From Micropruina sp. (lineage in GTDB: Bacteria; Actinomycetota; Actinomycetes; Propionibacteriales; Propionibacteriaceae): DNA of 32,600 bases. The notes under the pieces were generated by a model. It made no database searches and had not been told where the DNA came from. It worked only from the letters and a program-made list of their open reading frames with translations. Where the stretch lies: assembly GCF_027492755.1 (NCBI RefSeq), contig NZ_JAPUED010000255.1:1-32600 (forward strand). The letters are read 5' to 3'. Below, piece after piece: positions 1-8,422 of the stretch (position 1 is the first letter of the stretch; each line of letters begins with the position of its first letter). A program made the position numbers and the translations under genes.

Positions 1-609
1 AGATCGCCGAGACGGCCACGGTGAGGACCAGCTGCTCCGCGCCGACGGCGACCCCGGCCGACAGAGCCCACAGCGCCGGCGCCGCGCGGCGGTAGCGACC
101 CAGGCCACCGGGACCGCGACGATCCCGGTCAGGACGACCAGCACCAGTAGGCGTCCGAGAGCGCTCCAGGTTGCCATGCCCGGGGGGCCATAGCCGAGCA
201 GGAGTCCCAGGATCAGCACCTCGAGCGTGACAGCGAGCCCGACCGCCGCCGTCCAGAGCAGGTAGACGACAAGCTTGCCGAGCGCGATTCGGCCGCGGCT
301 GATCGGCAGCGCGAACAGCCCGGTGATCGTGCCATCGGTGAACTCACGGGCGAACACCCAGGACAACACCACCCCGAAGCCGAGCAGGGCACCGGCAGCC
401 ACCACCTGGTCGGCGCCGAGCAGCAGGCCGGCCCAGTCCCGGGCGGCGGCCGCTCCGGCCTTGGCGATCACCTCGGGGTTGCCGCCGGCCACCGCGGCGG
501 TGATCCCACCCAGCAGGCCAAGCATTCCGCCGAGGACGGCGAAGGTGCTGATCACTCCCACCGGAGAGCGGGTGAGCTTGAGCAGTTCGACGCCGACGGC
601 GGCCCTCAT
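1..609 (-). CDS. ABC-2 type transporter permease, partial, with apparent frameshift
   Basis: This is the membrane subunit of an exporter whose ATPase is encoded immediately upstream; its ATG overlaps the ATPase stop (ATGA). It starts MRAAVGVELLKLTRSP, the usual N-terminal cytoplasmic segment of ABC-2 permeases of the bacitracin/lantibiotic type. Hydrophobic segments follow at about residues 18-40, 62-82, 103-130 and 148-170, with the family-typical loop 'REFTDGTITGLFALPISR' between the second and third. The 3' end lies beyond the left edge. Near base 100 the reading frame deteriorates: the starting frame turns into an Arg/Ser/Pro/Trp-rich string, while the next frame gives LGRYRRAAPALWALSAGVA, a hydrophobic helix preceded by the expected LGR loop. 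I infer a one-base indel, either real or a sequencing error. The substrate cannot be told. Confidence 0.75.
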   Translation of the reverse strand, partial: MRAAVGVELLKLTRSPVGVISTFAVLGGMLGLLGGITAAVAGGNPEVIAKAGAAAARDWAGLLLGADQVVAAGALLGFGVVLSWVFAREFTDGTITGLFALPISRGRIALGKLVVYLLWTAAVGLAVTLEVLILGLLLGYGPPGMATWSALGRLLVLVVLTGIVAVPVAWVATAARRRRCGLCRPGSPSARSSWSSPWPSRRS

Positions 610-1319
610 CGGACGGCCTCCGCCCGGCGCTCGTCGTCCTGGCGTATGCGGTCGAAGAAGGCCCGTTCCAGATCGACACCCGTGGTGTCGAGCTCACCGA
701 GCAGCCGTCCGGCGTTCATCAGCAGGACTCGGTCCGCGACGCGCGCCACCTCGTCCAGGTGGTGACTGCTGACCAGGATCGCGGCGCCGTCCGCGGCACG
801 ACGAAGAAGCTGTTCGCGCAGCAGAATCACCGACGCCGGGTCGAGGGCGTTACTGGGCTCGTCCAGCACGATCAGCCGCGGATCGTGTTGCAGCGCGGCG
901 GCCAGCCCGGTGCGCTGACGGTTTCCGAGCGACAGCCGACGGAACCGGCGCTCCGCGAGCGGGGTGAGCTGCCACGCCTGAAGAGCGTCATCGACGCGTC
1001 TCGGATCGCTGCCGTGCAGCCGGCAGCCGATCAGCAGATTGTCCCGCACGGTCAACTCCGGGTAGGCCAGCGGCACCTCGATCAGCGCACCGACCTGCGC
1101 CCATGCCGAGGCGGGCGGCTCGGCCAGCGGACGGTCGAACAGCCGCACCTCCCCCTGCCGCGGGCGCAGAATGCCGAGCGCCAGCCGCATCAGCGTCGTC
1201 TTGCCCGCACCGTTGAGTCCGATCAGCGCGACGATCTCGCCCGGCCCGATCGCGAAGGTCAGGTCGGTCACCCCGCCGCCACCCGGGAAGCATCGGCTGA
1301 CCTGGTCGAACGTGAGCAC
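606..1319 (-). CDS. ABC transporter ATP-binding protein (BcrA-like)
   Basis: 237-residue cytoplasmic ATPase that powers the adjacent permease. Walker A is GLNGAGKT (residues 34-41), the signature motif is LSLGNRQR (129-136, the LSLG variant typical of the bacitracin/lantibiotic/multidrug export family), Walker B is LIVLDEPSNALD (149-160), and the H-loop is SSHH near 185. It starts with GTG at 1319, two bases after the tetR stop, and its own stop overlaps the permease ATG, so tetR-ATPase-permease reads as one transcriptional unit. Most likely a drug or peptide exporter controlled by the TetR protein; the substrate is unknown. Confidence 0.9.
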   Translation of the reverse strand: MLTFDQVSRCFPGGGGVTDLTFAIGPGEIVALIGLNGAGKTTLMRLALGILRPRQGEVRLFDRPLAEPPASAWAQVGALIEVPLAYPELTVRDNLLIGCRLHGSDPRRVDDALQAWQLTPLAERRFRRLSLGNRQRTGLAAALQHDPRLIVLDEPSNALDPASVILLREQLLRRAADGAAILVSSHHLDEVARVADRVLLMNAGRLLGELDTTGVDLERAFFDRIRQDDERRAEAVR

Positions 1320-1320
1320 C

Positions 1321-1866
1321 TCAAACGCCTCCCAACACGTCCAGTGCCGCGCCGAGGATCGCGTCCAGTCCGCCGCTGTCGGAGCGTGCCCAGTCGAGCA
1401 GTGCCGCGCTCAGCCCGGCGATCACCGCGGACGCCGCGACCCGCGCCCGGGAAGCCGGCACACCGCGCTCCGTCAGCGCTTCGATCAGTGCGGTCACGGT
1501 GCCCTGGCTGGTGCGTTCGATCGCTCCTTGCAGTTCCGGCACCTCGGCGATGATCGCCAACCTGCCCCGGAGGGCGTCCGTCGCGGCGGGGTCGATACCG
1601 GCCCAGGCTTGCCGAATCCCCTCCACCAACGCCCGCATCGGCGGTTCATCCGCCGGTCGCGAGCGGACGGCCTCTGCCATCAGCGGGTCGAAGGGGTCGG
1701 ACAGCAGCAACGACTCCTTGGTGGCGAAGTGCCGGAACAGGGTCATCTCGCTCACCCCCGCACGCGCCGCGATCTGAGCCGTGCCGGTGGCCGCGTAGCC
1801 CTGCTCGGCGAACAACCCCCACGCGGCGAGTGCCAACGCGTCATGGGTTCGGTCCCAACGTGCCAT
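1321..1866 (-). CDS. TetR family transcriptional regulator
   Basis: Probable repressor of the two exporter genes that follow directly. The N-terminal helix-turn-helix is clear (LFAEQGYAATGTAQIAARAGVSEMTLFRHFATKESLL, split here only by length), the usual TetR DNA-binding domain, followed by a variable all-alpha ligand domain. An in-frame GTG at 1884 would add six residues (MTNIRT), but it lies inside a perfect GTTAGT-N-ACTAAC palindrome that looks like the operator. I therefore prefer the ATG at 1866, giving 181 residues. Stop and next start are two bases apart, indicating autoregulated co-transcription. The inducer is unknown. Confidence 0.88.
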   Translation of the reverse strand: MARWDRTHDALALAAWGLFAEQGYAATGTAQIAARAGVSEMTLFRHFATKESLLLSDPFDPLMAEAVRSRPADEPPMRALVEGIRQAWAGIDPAATDALRGRLAIIAEVPELQGAIERTSQGTVTALIEALTERGVPASRARVAASAVIAGLSAALLDWARSDSGGLDAILGAALDVLGGV

Positions 1867-1875
1867 GGTTCTAAT

Positions 1876-1888
1876 GTTAGTCACTAAC
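1876..1888. promoter_or_regulatory. Candidate TetR operator palindrome
   Basis: GTTAGT-C-ACTAAC is a perfect 6-1-6 inverted repeat, followed by a further TAAC. Arms of the TTAGT/ACTAA kind are common for TetR proteins. It sits 9 bp upstream of the preferred tetR ATG, where a repressor would block its own transcription. Binding is inferred, not shown. Confidence 0.6.
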
Positions 1889-1987
1889 TAACGAGATGCC
1901 AGCCTCCCGCCGATGGAGCATCGCGACGGCCGCTGGAGCCGCCCGCACCGTCCGATCCCGCCAGCGATACCGAGCGGGCGTCGCCGG

Positions 1988-3805
1988 CTAGGCCGACGCG
2001 GGCCAGTCGGCTGCTGCCGTCCCCGAGTCCCGGACGGCGTTGGCGGCGGTGACGATCGCCGCCAGGCTCGCGGACAGCACCGAGTCGGCACGCCCCGCCA
2101 CCCACCCGGTACCGCCCGGGTGCCGGTATTCGACGATGGTGAGCGCCTCGCTGTCGGTGCCTGAGCGCATGCTGGTCTGATGCAGGTCGAGCACCTCGAT
2201 CCGGACGCCGTGCGCCGCCAACGCCGAGCTCAGTGCCCGCACCGGCCCCATCTCGTGGTGCTCGCTCGTCCGCTCGGCGTCGTCGACTCGCAGCGTGATC
2301 CGGGTGTGCGTCCTGCCGTCGGTCTCGGACGCCTGGTAGCTCGTCAACGCGATGGACCGATCGGCGGTCGCGGCGCCGAGGTAGGCGTCCTGGAAGATGG
2401 CCCACAGTTCGGCGGCGGTGACCTCGTTGCCGGTGGCGTCGGTGTGGCGCTGGACGCAGCGGGCGAAGTCGATCTGCAGCCTGCGCGGCAACTCGACGCC
2501 GTACTCGGTTTCCAGCAGGTAGGCGATGCCACCCTTGCCGGATTGGGAGTTGACCCGGATCACGGCGTCGTAGCTGCGGCCGATATCGGCCGGGTCGATC
2601 GGCAGGTAGGGCACCCGCCACGCCGCCTCACTCTCGGTCACACCCTCGGCGGCGGCACGGACGCGATGCTCGGCGAAGCCCTTCTTGATCGCGTCCTGGT
2701 GGGTGCCACTGAACGCGGTGTGCACCAGGTCACCCACGTACGGGTGCCGCGGGTGCACCTCGATCCGGTTGCAGTACTCGACGGTGCGGCGGATCTCATC
2801 GATGTCGGAGAAGTCGACCATCGGGTCAACGCCTTGAGCGTGCAAGTTGAGCGCCAGCGTGGCGATGTCCACGTTCCCGGTACGTTCCCCGTTGCCGAAC
2901 AGACAGCCCTCGACCCGTTGCGCACCGGCCAGCACCGCCAGCTCGGCGCAGGCGATCCCGGTGCCACGATCGTTGTGCGGGTGAACCGACAGGATCACCG
3001 AGTCACGCCGGGCCAGGTTCTTGTGCAGGTATTCGATCTGGTCGGCGTACACATTGGGGCTGGCGACCTCGACGGTGGCCGGCAGGTTCAGGATCACCGG
3101 CCGCTCAGGACAGGCGCCCCACAGCTCGGTCATCGCATCGCAGATCTCCAGCGCGTAGTCCGGCTCGGTGAGGTTGAAGACTTCCGGGGAGAACTCGAAG
3201 CGCGCGTTGGGCAGCTCGCCGGCGAACTCCCGCACGTCGCGGCCGCCGCTCAGGATCAGCCGTTTCAGCTGGTCCCTGCCGTGACCGAGCACCACGCTGC
3301 GCCAGATCGGCGCGGTGGCGGTGTACATGTGGATCACCACCGGATTGGTGATGCCCCGGATCGAGGCCACCGTGCGTTCGATCAGGTCGCGACGGGCCGG
3401 GGTGAACACCACGATGGTCACATCGTCGGGCGCCAGGTCGGTCTCGGCGATCAGCCGGACGAAGTCGTAGTCGGTCTGGGACGCCGAGGGGTAGCCGACC
3501 TCGATCTCCTTGTAGCCCATGGCGACCATCAGTTCGAAGAACCGCCGCTTGCGGGCGGGGTCCATCGGCTCGGCGAGGGCCTGGTTGCCGTCGCGCAGGT
3601 CGACCGGCACCCATAGCGGCGCCTCGGTCAGGCGGCGGCTCGGCCAGTCCCGGTCGGCGTCGGTGAGCGGGACGGCGACCCGCGCGTAGACGTCGGCGTA
3701 GCGGTGCGAGGGCATCTGGGAGCGCCGTTGCCGGTTCCAGAACGGCGCCCGGGCGGGCACCGGTCCGGCGGGGCTGGAGATGCGCGGGAACGCTGAGGTG
3801 GTCAT
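1988..3805 (-). CDS. leuA: 2-isopropylmalate synthase
   Basis: Condenses acetyl-CoA with 2-oxoisovalerate, the first committed step of leucine synthesis. 605 residues, in the range of actinobacterial LeuA. Family landmarks are RDGNQAL (71-77, catalytic Arg and metal Asp), HPHNDRGTG (275-283, metal-binding histidines), [10 protein letters not shown] (304-313), and SGKGG around residue 430, which opens the linker to the C-terminal regulatory domain where leucine binds in this family. The ATG at 3805 is preceded by GAAGGAAA at good spacing. The frame stays open further upstream, but that extension has no LeuA character and overlaps the divergent regulator. Upstream lie a leader peptide with consecutive Leu codons and a stem-loop, implying control by leucyl-tRNA supply. 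Confidence 0.97.
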   Translation of the reverse strand: MTTSAFPRISSPAGPVPARAPFWNRQRRSQMPSHRYADVYARVAVPLTDADRDWPSRRLTEAPLWVPVDLRDGNQALAEPMDPARKRRFFELMVAMGYKEIEVGYPSASQTDYDFVRLIAETDLAPDDVTIVVFTPARRDLIERTVASIRGITNPVVIHMYTATAPIWRSVVLGHGRDQLKRLILSGGRDVREFAGELPNARFEFSPEVFNLTEPDYALEICDAMTELWGACPERPVILNLPATVEVASPNVYADQIEYLHKNLARRDSVILSVHPHNDRGTGIACAELAVLAGAQRVEGCLFGNGERTGNVDIATLALNLHAQGVDPMVDFSDIDEIRRTVEYCNRIEVHPRHPYVGDLVHTAFSGTHQDAIKKGFAEHRVRAAAEGVTESEAAWRVPYLPIDPADIGRSYDAVIRVNSQSGKGGIAYLLETEYGVELPRRLQIDFARCVQRHTDATGNEVTAAELWAIFQDAYLGAATADRSIALTSYQASETDGRTHTRITLRVDDAERTSEHHEMGPVRALSSALAAHGVRIEVLDLHQTSMRSGTDSEALTIVEYRHPGGTGWVAGRADSVLSASLAAIVTAANAVRDSGTAAADWPASA

Positions 3806-3855
3806 GATGAGGTTTCCTTCTTCTTGGTTCGGGCGACCGGGCGCGACGAACGACT

Positions 3856-3894
3856 CCACGGCGGGGAGCCGGTCGGATCTAGGCCCCGCCGTGG
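3856..3894 (-). promoter_or_regulatory. leuA leader stem-loop (attenuator-like)
   Basis: Read on the minus strand, CCACGGCGGGG (3894-3884) and CCCCGCCGTGG (3866-3856) form a perfect 11-bp stem with a 17-nt loop. The 5' arm overlaps the last codons and the stop region of the Leu-rich leader peptide, so a ribosome stalled at the Leu codons would sit at its foot. No T-run follows, so control could be by a pseudoknot or by hiding the leuA ribosome site rather than by simple intrinsic termination. Confidence 0.65.
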
Positions 3895-3926
3895 CGGCGA
3901 AGAAGCAGGAACTCGAATCGATGCAC
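3879..3926 (-). CDS. leuA leader peptide, 15 codons
   Basis: GTG start, then [14 protein letters not shown] and TAG. Three consecutive Leu codons (CTG CTT CTT, 3908-3900) lie just before the 5' arm of the perfect 11-bp stem. Leader peptides with Leu codons ahead of leuA are established in actinobacteria and sense charged tRNA-Leu through ribosome stalling. No ribosome-binding site sits at normal spacing; a possible -10 box TACATT (3938-3933) would place the transcript start at or near the GTG, so the peptide is probably translated from a leaderless end. No convincing -35 was seen. Confidence 0.7.
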   Translation of the reverse strand: MHRFEFLLLRRHGGA

Positions 3927-3973
3927 GGGGAGAATGTAACACAACTCCTCAGACAAGTAGAGATGTAGGGACC

Positions 3974-4642
3974 ATGACGCAGGTCAGGCGAACACCCCTG
4001 GCAGACCAGGCGGCCGAGTTGCTGCTGGGTCGGATCAGGGCCGGTGAGTGGGCGCTCGGCGAGAAGCTGCCGGGTGAGACCACACTTGCCCCGCAGCTCG
4101 GGGTCGGACGTTCCACCCTCCGCGAGGCGATCCGGCAGCTGGCCGGACGCGGCGTGCTGGCCTCCCGGCAAGGTTCAGGGGTCTACGTGACTGCGCTGGA
4201 CGTCCCCGAGGACTGGGACACCGTGCTGCGCCGCAGCGATATCGCCGCGGTGATCGAGGCGCGGATCGCCATCGAGAGCGAGGCGTCCGCGTTGGCCGCC
4301 GAACGGCGCACCCCCGGCGAACTGCGCGCCATCCGCAGCGCGCTGAGCCGGCGGGCGGCTCACCGAACGGAGATCGACGACCATGTCGGGGCCGACACCG
4401 CCTTCCACCGCAGCATCGTCGAGGCCGCGCACAACCCGATCCTGCTCGAGTTGTTCGACGGCTTCACTCCGCGGCTGCGCGAGGCGATGGTGACCATGCT
4501 CCGGCTCCGCAAGGAGTTCGGCGACGACGCCGATCAGTCCGCCCACGCCGAACTGGTCCAGGCGATCGCCGACCACGATGCCGCGGCTGCGGCCACGCTC
4601 AGCCGGAGGCACCTGCTGTCGATCCGCGATCGCCTCGGCTGA
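3974..4642 (+). CDS. GntR/FadR-family transcriptional regulator (FCD domain)
   Basis: 222 residues. The N-terminal winged helix is typical of GntR proteins: the segment from [22 protein letters not shown] to GSGVYV matches the recognition helix and wing. The C-terminal all-helical FCD domain has the pattern D..FH..I..A..N..L..L (around '[20 protein letters not shown]') and a later H, the residues that bind a metal and a carboxylate effector in FadR-type proteins. It is divergent from the leuA leader, with only about 47 bp between the leader start and this ATG, so it may share the promoter region with leuA. Its effector and targets are unknown; in this subfamily organic acids are common ligands. 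Confidence 0.88.
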   Translation: MTQVRRTPLADQAAELLLGRIRAGEWALGEKLPGETTLAPQLGVGRSTLREAIRQLAGRGVLASRQGSGVYVTALDVPEDWDTVLRRSDIAAVIEARIAIESEASALAAERRTPGELRAIRSALSRRAAHRTEIDDHVGADTAFHRSIVEAAHNPILLELFDGFTPRLREAMVTMLRLRKEFGDDADQSAHAELVQAIADHDAAAAATLSRRHLLSIRDRLG

Positions 4643-4654
4643 GACCGTTCTCAG
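4639..4654. terminator. Small hairpin across convergent stops
   Basis: CTGAGA-CCGT-TCTCAG is a perfect 6-bp stem with a 4-nt loop covering the end of the GntR gene and the end of the response regulator gene. It may act weakly in both directions; no T-run is present. Confidence 0.3.
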
Positions 4655-5256
4655 ATCCAGCCGCGTTCCCGGGCGATCCGGACGGCCTCGTGCCGGGTCG
4701 ACGCCTGCAGCTTGCCGATCGCCGAACTGAGGTAGTTGCGCACGGTGCCCGGCGACAGGTTCACCCGGGCGGCGATCTCCTCCACGTGCGCTCCCCCGTC
4801 GGCGGCCAGCAGCACATCGGCCTCGCGTGGGGTGAGCGGCGAGTCGCCGGCGGCGATCGCGTCGGCGGCCAGAGCGGGGTCGACGTAGCGTCCGCCACCG
4901 TGCACTGTCCGGATCACCTCGGCCAGCCGAGCGCCGCTGGTGGTCTTGGGCACGAAGCCGCGCACGCCGTGCGCCAGCGCCTGCTTCAGGTAGCCGGGCA
5001 GCCCGTGGCTGGTGACGATCACGCAGGCGCAGCCCGGCAGTTCGGACGCCAGCGCGGCCGCGACCTCGATGCCGGACGCCCCGGGCATCTGCAGATCGAG
5101 CACCGCCACCTCGGGGGTCAGCTTGCGGATCATCGCCAGCGCCTCGTCGCCGGAGCCGGCCTGACCGACCACCTCGATGTCGTCGGTGAGCTCCAGCAGC
5201 GCGACCAGTGCTTCACGGATCAGGTGTTCGTCCTCGGCGAGCACCACCCGGATCAT
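4651..5256 (-). CDS. NarL/LuxR-family response regulator
   Basis: 201 residues. Receiver domain (1-120) with acidic pair AEDE (7-10), phosphoacceptor D54 in VLDLQMPG, Thr in VIVTSHG and Lys in VPKTTSG. C-terminal LuxR-type helix-turn-helix from LTPREADVLL to the end, with VEEIAARVNLSPGTVRNYLS as the recognition segment. Its ATG overlaps the stop of the upstream histidine kinase gene (ATGA), so the two form a two-component pair. As last gene of the ATPase-permease-kinase-regulator operon it most likely controls that operon, plausibly through the ATGAC-N4-GTCAT palindrome upstream of it. Confidence 0.95.
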   Translation of the reverse strand: MIRVVLAEDEHLIREALVALLELTDDIEVVGQAGSGDEALAMIRKLTPEVAVLDLQMPGASGIEVAAALASELPGCACVIVTSHGLPGYLKQALAHGVRGFVPKTTSGARLAEVIRTVHGGGRYVDPALAADAIAAGDSPLTPREADVLLAADGGAHVEEIAARVNLSPGTVRNYLSSAIGKLQASTRHEAVRIARERGWI

Positions 5257-6527
5257 GAACGGCCTCGCGATTCCGGCAGCCCGGACGCCGTCCGCAGCCG
5301 ATCCAGCGCGGCGTCGGTGACCTCGGCGGTGAGGGTGAACCTGTCGGTGTCGTGGTCGATCTGCAGCCGGCCACCGACCTCGGCCAGCCGTTCCCTCAGC
5401 CCCGCCAGGCCCGAGCCGGCCTGCCCGGTCGCCGGATGCGGGTGGTCGTTGTCGAGCACCAGGCGGGCCCGGCCGGGTTCGCTGCTCAGCGCGATCCGGA
5501 CGCGGCCGGCGTCCGCGTGCCGCAGGACGTTGGTGGTGCCCTCGCGGACCACCCAGGCGAAGGCCCGCGCGACCGGAGCCGGCAGCACGCCGCTGCCCTC
5601 GGTCACCGTCGTCACCTCGATGCCGGACGCCTCCAGCAGCGACCGGGCGCCGGCCATCTCATCGGCCAGGTCGGTCTGCCGATAGCCACGGACCACCTCG
5701 CGCACCTCCTCGAGCGCGTCGGTGGCGATCGACTGCACCTCACGCATCGTCGCCACCGATTCCGGACGTCCGCGGCGGGCCTGCTCGGCAGCCAACTCGG
5801 CCTTCAGCGCCACCGTCGACAGGGTGCGTCCGAACACGTCATGCAGGTCGCGTGAGAAGCGCAGCCGCTCTTCGGCCACGGCGAGCCGGGCCGTGTCGAT
5901 CCGAGCCCATTCAAGTTCGCGCGTGGTGGTCAGCACGTTGAGGAACATCACCGCGTAGCCCAGCAGCAAGCCGGTCGCGAACGCCGACCAGTAGGCGGCG
6001 ACCACCCACGGCAGTTCCTGGGCTGCGCCGGGATGCGGGCCGAGCCAGATCCCGAGTTGGCCGAGCACGATGCCGGTTGCGCCGATCACCATGGGCCGGA
6101 TGCGCGGGTAGGCGAGCATCGGCATCACCAGCACGCTGCCGAGCATCGCACTGCTGAGCACCATCAGGAAGCCCGCCGGCGGGAACACGAAGCCGCCGGT
6201 GGCCGCACAGAGCAGCCCGGACGCGATCCACACCAGCCGCACCGGCTCGACCCGGCGCACGCGCACCGCGTCCCAGCCGCTGGCCGGTAGCAGGTCGGCG
6301 TCCCGCAGCCGGGTGTGCAGCACCACCAACCCGGACCAGGCGGCGACGATGAGCATGGCCGCCCAGGGCAGCGACCACTCCAGCGGGGCATCGCCGGTGA
6401 CCGCGATCAGCGCTACGGCGCCGAGAATCGGAAACGCCCAGTGCAGCGAGTTGTAGACATAGCGTTCCGTGCGCCGGACGCCCAGCTCGGCACGACGCTG
6501 CGCTGTACTGCCTTGCAGGGTGCTCAC
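5253..6527 (-). CDS. Sensor histidine kinase, NarL-partner type (HisKA_3)
   Basis: 424 residues from a GTG at 6527, which has a strong ribosome site (GAGGAGG) five bases upstream; the open frame continues upstream into the permease gene but that part is a shadow. Hydrophobic segments at about 31-45, 54-71, 98-112, 117-137, 146-164 and 173-198 form the membrane sensor. The phosphoacceptor is H229 in FSRDLHDVFG, the HisKA_3 pattern. The ATPase domain has an N-box (VREGTTNVLRHADA), a DND-containing G1 region and GSGLAGLRERL. There is little extracellular loop, as in intramembrane-sensing kinases linked to ABC exporters. It passes phosphate to the overlapping response regulator. Confidence 0.94.
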   Translation of the reverse strand: MSTLQGSTAQRRAELGVRRTERYVYNSLHWAFPILGAVALIAVTGDAPLEWSLPWAAMLIVAAWSGLVVLHTRLRDADLLPASGWDAVRVRRVEPVRLVWIASGLLCAATGGFVFPPAGFLMVLSSAMLGSVLVMPMLAYPRIRPMVIGATGIVLGQLGIWLGPHPGAAQELPWVVAAYWSAFATGLLLGYAVMFLNVLTTTRELEWARIDTARLAVAEERLRFSRDLHDVFGRTLSTVALKAELAAEQARRGRPESVATMREVQSIATDALEEVREVVRGYRQTDLADEMAGARSLLEASGIEVTTVTEGSGVLPAPVARAFAWVVREGTTNVLRHADAGRVRIALSSEPGRARLVLDNDHPHPATGQAGSGLAGLRERLAEVGGRLQIDHDTDRFTLTAEVTDAALDRLRTASGLPESRGRS

Positions 6528-6565
6528 GACTCCTCCTCTGCTTCGTTCGAGCCTAACGGTGACGG

Positions 6566-7387
6566 TCAGGACCGGGGATCCCAGCGGAACCGGCGTAGCC
6601 CGAGAACGAGTGCGCCAACAGTCCAGACCACCAGCGGCAGCAGCATGCCGCCGGCACCGGCCAGCACCTCGGCAGGGCCGGCCAGGACGCGTCCATCGAT
6701 ACCGACGCCGGTGTAGGCGAGCTTGATCAGGTCGACCACCGGGGTCATCGGCAGGACGTGGGCGACGCGCTGCACGGGTTCGGGCAGCCATTCCAGCGGA
6801 ACCGAGAAGCCGGACAGCAGCAGCGAGATCAGGATCAGCGGCAGGGTGCTGATCTGGGCCGACTCGACGGTGCGGGTGTAGGCGGCGCTGACGATGGCGA
6901 GTGCCGTCCAGGCCGCGGCGCCGCCGAGCAGCGCCACCACCAGCGCCCATGGGTGCGCCATCGGCGCGCCCAGCAGCACCGCTCCCCCGATCGCGATCAG
7001 TGATTGGACGGCGAACAGCGCCCACAGCGGGACGGCCGGTGCGATCAGGATCTCCAGCGCGGTCGGTTCACCGGCCAGCAGCCGCTTCAGGACCAGCTGC
7101 TCGCGGCGTCCGACCAGGGAGGTGACCATCGTGTAGTAGATGACGAACATCAGCGCCGTCCCGACCAGCACCATGGTGAGCACGACGCCCAGGCCGGCGC
7201 GGTCCTGGCTCATCCCGAAGAAGGCGAGGCCGACCACGAACGGCATCGCGACCGCGGTGAAGATCGCCGTCCGGTTGCGCAGCAGGATCGTGGTCTCGCC
7301 CCTTGCCAGCGCGGCAAAGCGGCGGAATCTGGAACCTGGTGCTGCGGTCTCGAGCCGGGTGGTGGGCCGAGTGTCGAGGGTGGTCAT
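6566..7387 (-). CDS. ABC-2 type transporter permease (DrrB-like)
   Basis: 273 residues with six hydrophobic segments typical of the ABC2_membrane family: after a cytoplasmic N-terminus, helices at roughly 45-62, 67-88, 115-137, 142-165, 173-190 and 240-263, and the conserved block between helices four and five (SAAYTRTVESAQISTLPL then GFSVPLEWLPEPVQRVA) that marks drug and polysaccharide exporters. Its ATG overlaps the stop of the ATPase (ATGA) and the kinase follows 38 bp later. Exporter operons carrying their own two-component system often respond to antibiotics or envelope stress; the substrate is not visible here. Confidence 0.93.
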   Translation of the reverse strand: MTTLDTRPTTRLETAAPGSRFRRFAALARGETTILLRNRTAIFTAVAMPFVVGLAFFGMSQDRAGLGVVLTMVLVGTALMFVIYYTMVTSLVGRREQLVLKRLLAGEPTALEILIAPAVPLWALFAVQSLIAIGGAVLLGAPMAHPWALVVALLGGAAAWTALAIVSAAYTRTVESAQISTLPLILISLLLSGFSVPLEWLPEPVQRVAHVLPMTPVVDLIKLAYTGVGIDGRVLAGPAEVLAGAGGMLLPLVVWTVGALVLGLRRFRWDPRS

Positions 7388-8343
7388 GACTGCTCCTTGG
7401 TGTCGGCGATGGCCAGGAAGACCTGCTCCAGTGAGGCGGAGCGGGCGTCGAGCCGGCGTAGTGGGATGTCGCCGGCCCAGTCGAGGACGGCGCGCAGGGT
7501 GGGTTGCAGGGTGCGGGTTTCGATCAGCACCGAGTCGGACGCGGTGATCGTGGCGGCGCCGACGTTCAGGTCGGCCAGCGCGAGTCCGGACGGGCGGTCG
7601 AAGCTGATCCGGGCGGGGGCGTCGGCGACGATCTCGGCGACCGTGCCCTCACGGGCGATCAGGCCGGCGTTCATGATGGCCACCCGGTCGGCAAGCTGCT
7701 CGGCCTCCTCCAGGTAGTGGGTGGTGAGCAGCACCGCGGTCCCCTGCTCGACCAGGCCCTGCACCAGCGACCAGATGGCGCGGCGCGATTCAGGGTCGAG
7801 CCCCGTGGTGGGCTCGTCGAGCACGAGCACCTCGGGACGGCCCATGATCGCCAGTGCGATGTCGAGGCGCCGGCGTTCACCGCCGGAGAGCTTCGCAGTC
7901 TCCACGTCGGCCTGCGCTTCGAGCCCCACCGACGCCACGGCCGCGTCGGCCGGTGCCGGGTTGCTCAGCGTGCTGTGCCAGAGCCGGGCCATCTCACGCA
8001 CGGTCAGGCCGGGCGGGAATCCGGAGCTCTGCAGCACCACCCCGGTGCGGTGCCGGACGTGCCGGCGTCCGGCGACCGGATCGTGGCCGAGCACCTGGAT
8101 GCTGCCGTCACTGGGACGTCCCAGGCCCTCGATCAGCTCCACCGTGGAGGTCTTGCCGGCCCCGTTGGTGCCGAGCAGTGCGAACAGTTCGCCGCGCCGG
8201 ACCCGCAGGTCGATGCCTCGGACGGCTTCGAACCAGCCGGTGGGCTCGCGCCGTCCGGTGAGGAGGTTGAGCCGGGTGCGGGTCACATAGCGGCGGCGGA
8301 CACCGGTGACGGTGATGGCGTCGTCGATCGTGTCTGTGGTCAT
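7384..8343 (-). CDS. ABC transporter ATP-binding protein (DrrA-like)
   Basis: 319 residues. Walker A GTNGAGKT (58-65), Q-loop VVLQSSGFPPGLTVRE (102-117), signature KLSGGERRR (151-159), Walker B VLVLDEPTTGLDP (172-184), H-loop TTHYLEEAE, then a C-terminal extension of about 100 residues as in DrrA-type drug export ATPases. An insert at about 22-38 (between the first strand and the nucleotide site) is slightly unusual. First gene of the four-gene operon; the perfect ATGAC-N4-GTCAT palindrome lies about 80 bp upstream. Works with the overlapping permease. Confidence 0.95.
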   Translation of the reverse strand: MTTDTIDDAITVTGVRRRYVTRTRLNLLTGRREPTGWFEAVRGIDLRVRRGELFALLGTNGAGKTSTVELIEGLGRPSDGSIQVLGHDPVAGRRHVRHRTGVVLQSSGFPPGLTVREMARLWHSTLSNPAPADAAVASVGLEAQADVETAKLSGGERRRLDIALAIMGRPEVLVLDEPTTGLDPESRRAIWSLVQGLVEQGTAVLLTTHYLEEAEQLADRVAIMNAGLIAREGTVAEIVADAPARISFDRPSGLALADLNVGAATITASDSVLIETRTLQPTLRAVLDWAGDIPLRRLDARSASLEQVFLAIADTKEQS

Positions 8344-8422
8344 GCATCCAGGCTTCCGGGCGGCGCGGCGGCCGGGCAGTGCCGATGATCACCGGCTGAG
8401 GTGAAGCCGTCCGGGATCGGCC

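Noticed and set aside
3939..3956. Direct TTGT repeats as operator of the GntR protein
   Set aside because: TTGTCT...GTTGTG is not an inverted repeat, while FadR-type regulators bind palindromes; too weak to report as a site.
3806..3973. T-box riboswitch before leuA
   Set aside because: No T-box core sequence or long leader is present; the Leu-codon leader peptide explains the stem-loop better.
3806..4171. N-terminal extension of leuA by 122 codons
   Set aside because: It overlaps the divergent GntR gene, shows no LeuA similarity, and crosses the leader stem; the ATG at 3805 has a proper ribosome site.
6528..7025. N-terminal extension of the histidine kinase
   Set aside because: It is an Arg/Gly/Ala-rich shadow of the permease gene; the GTG at 6527 has GAGGAGG at ideal spacing.
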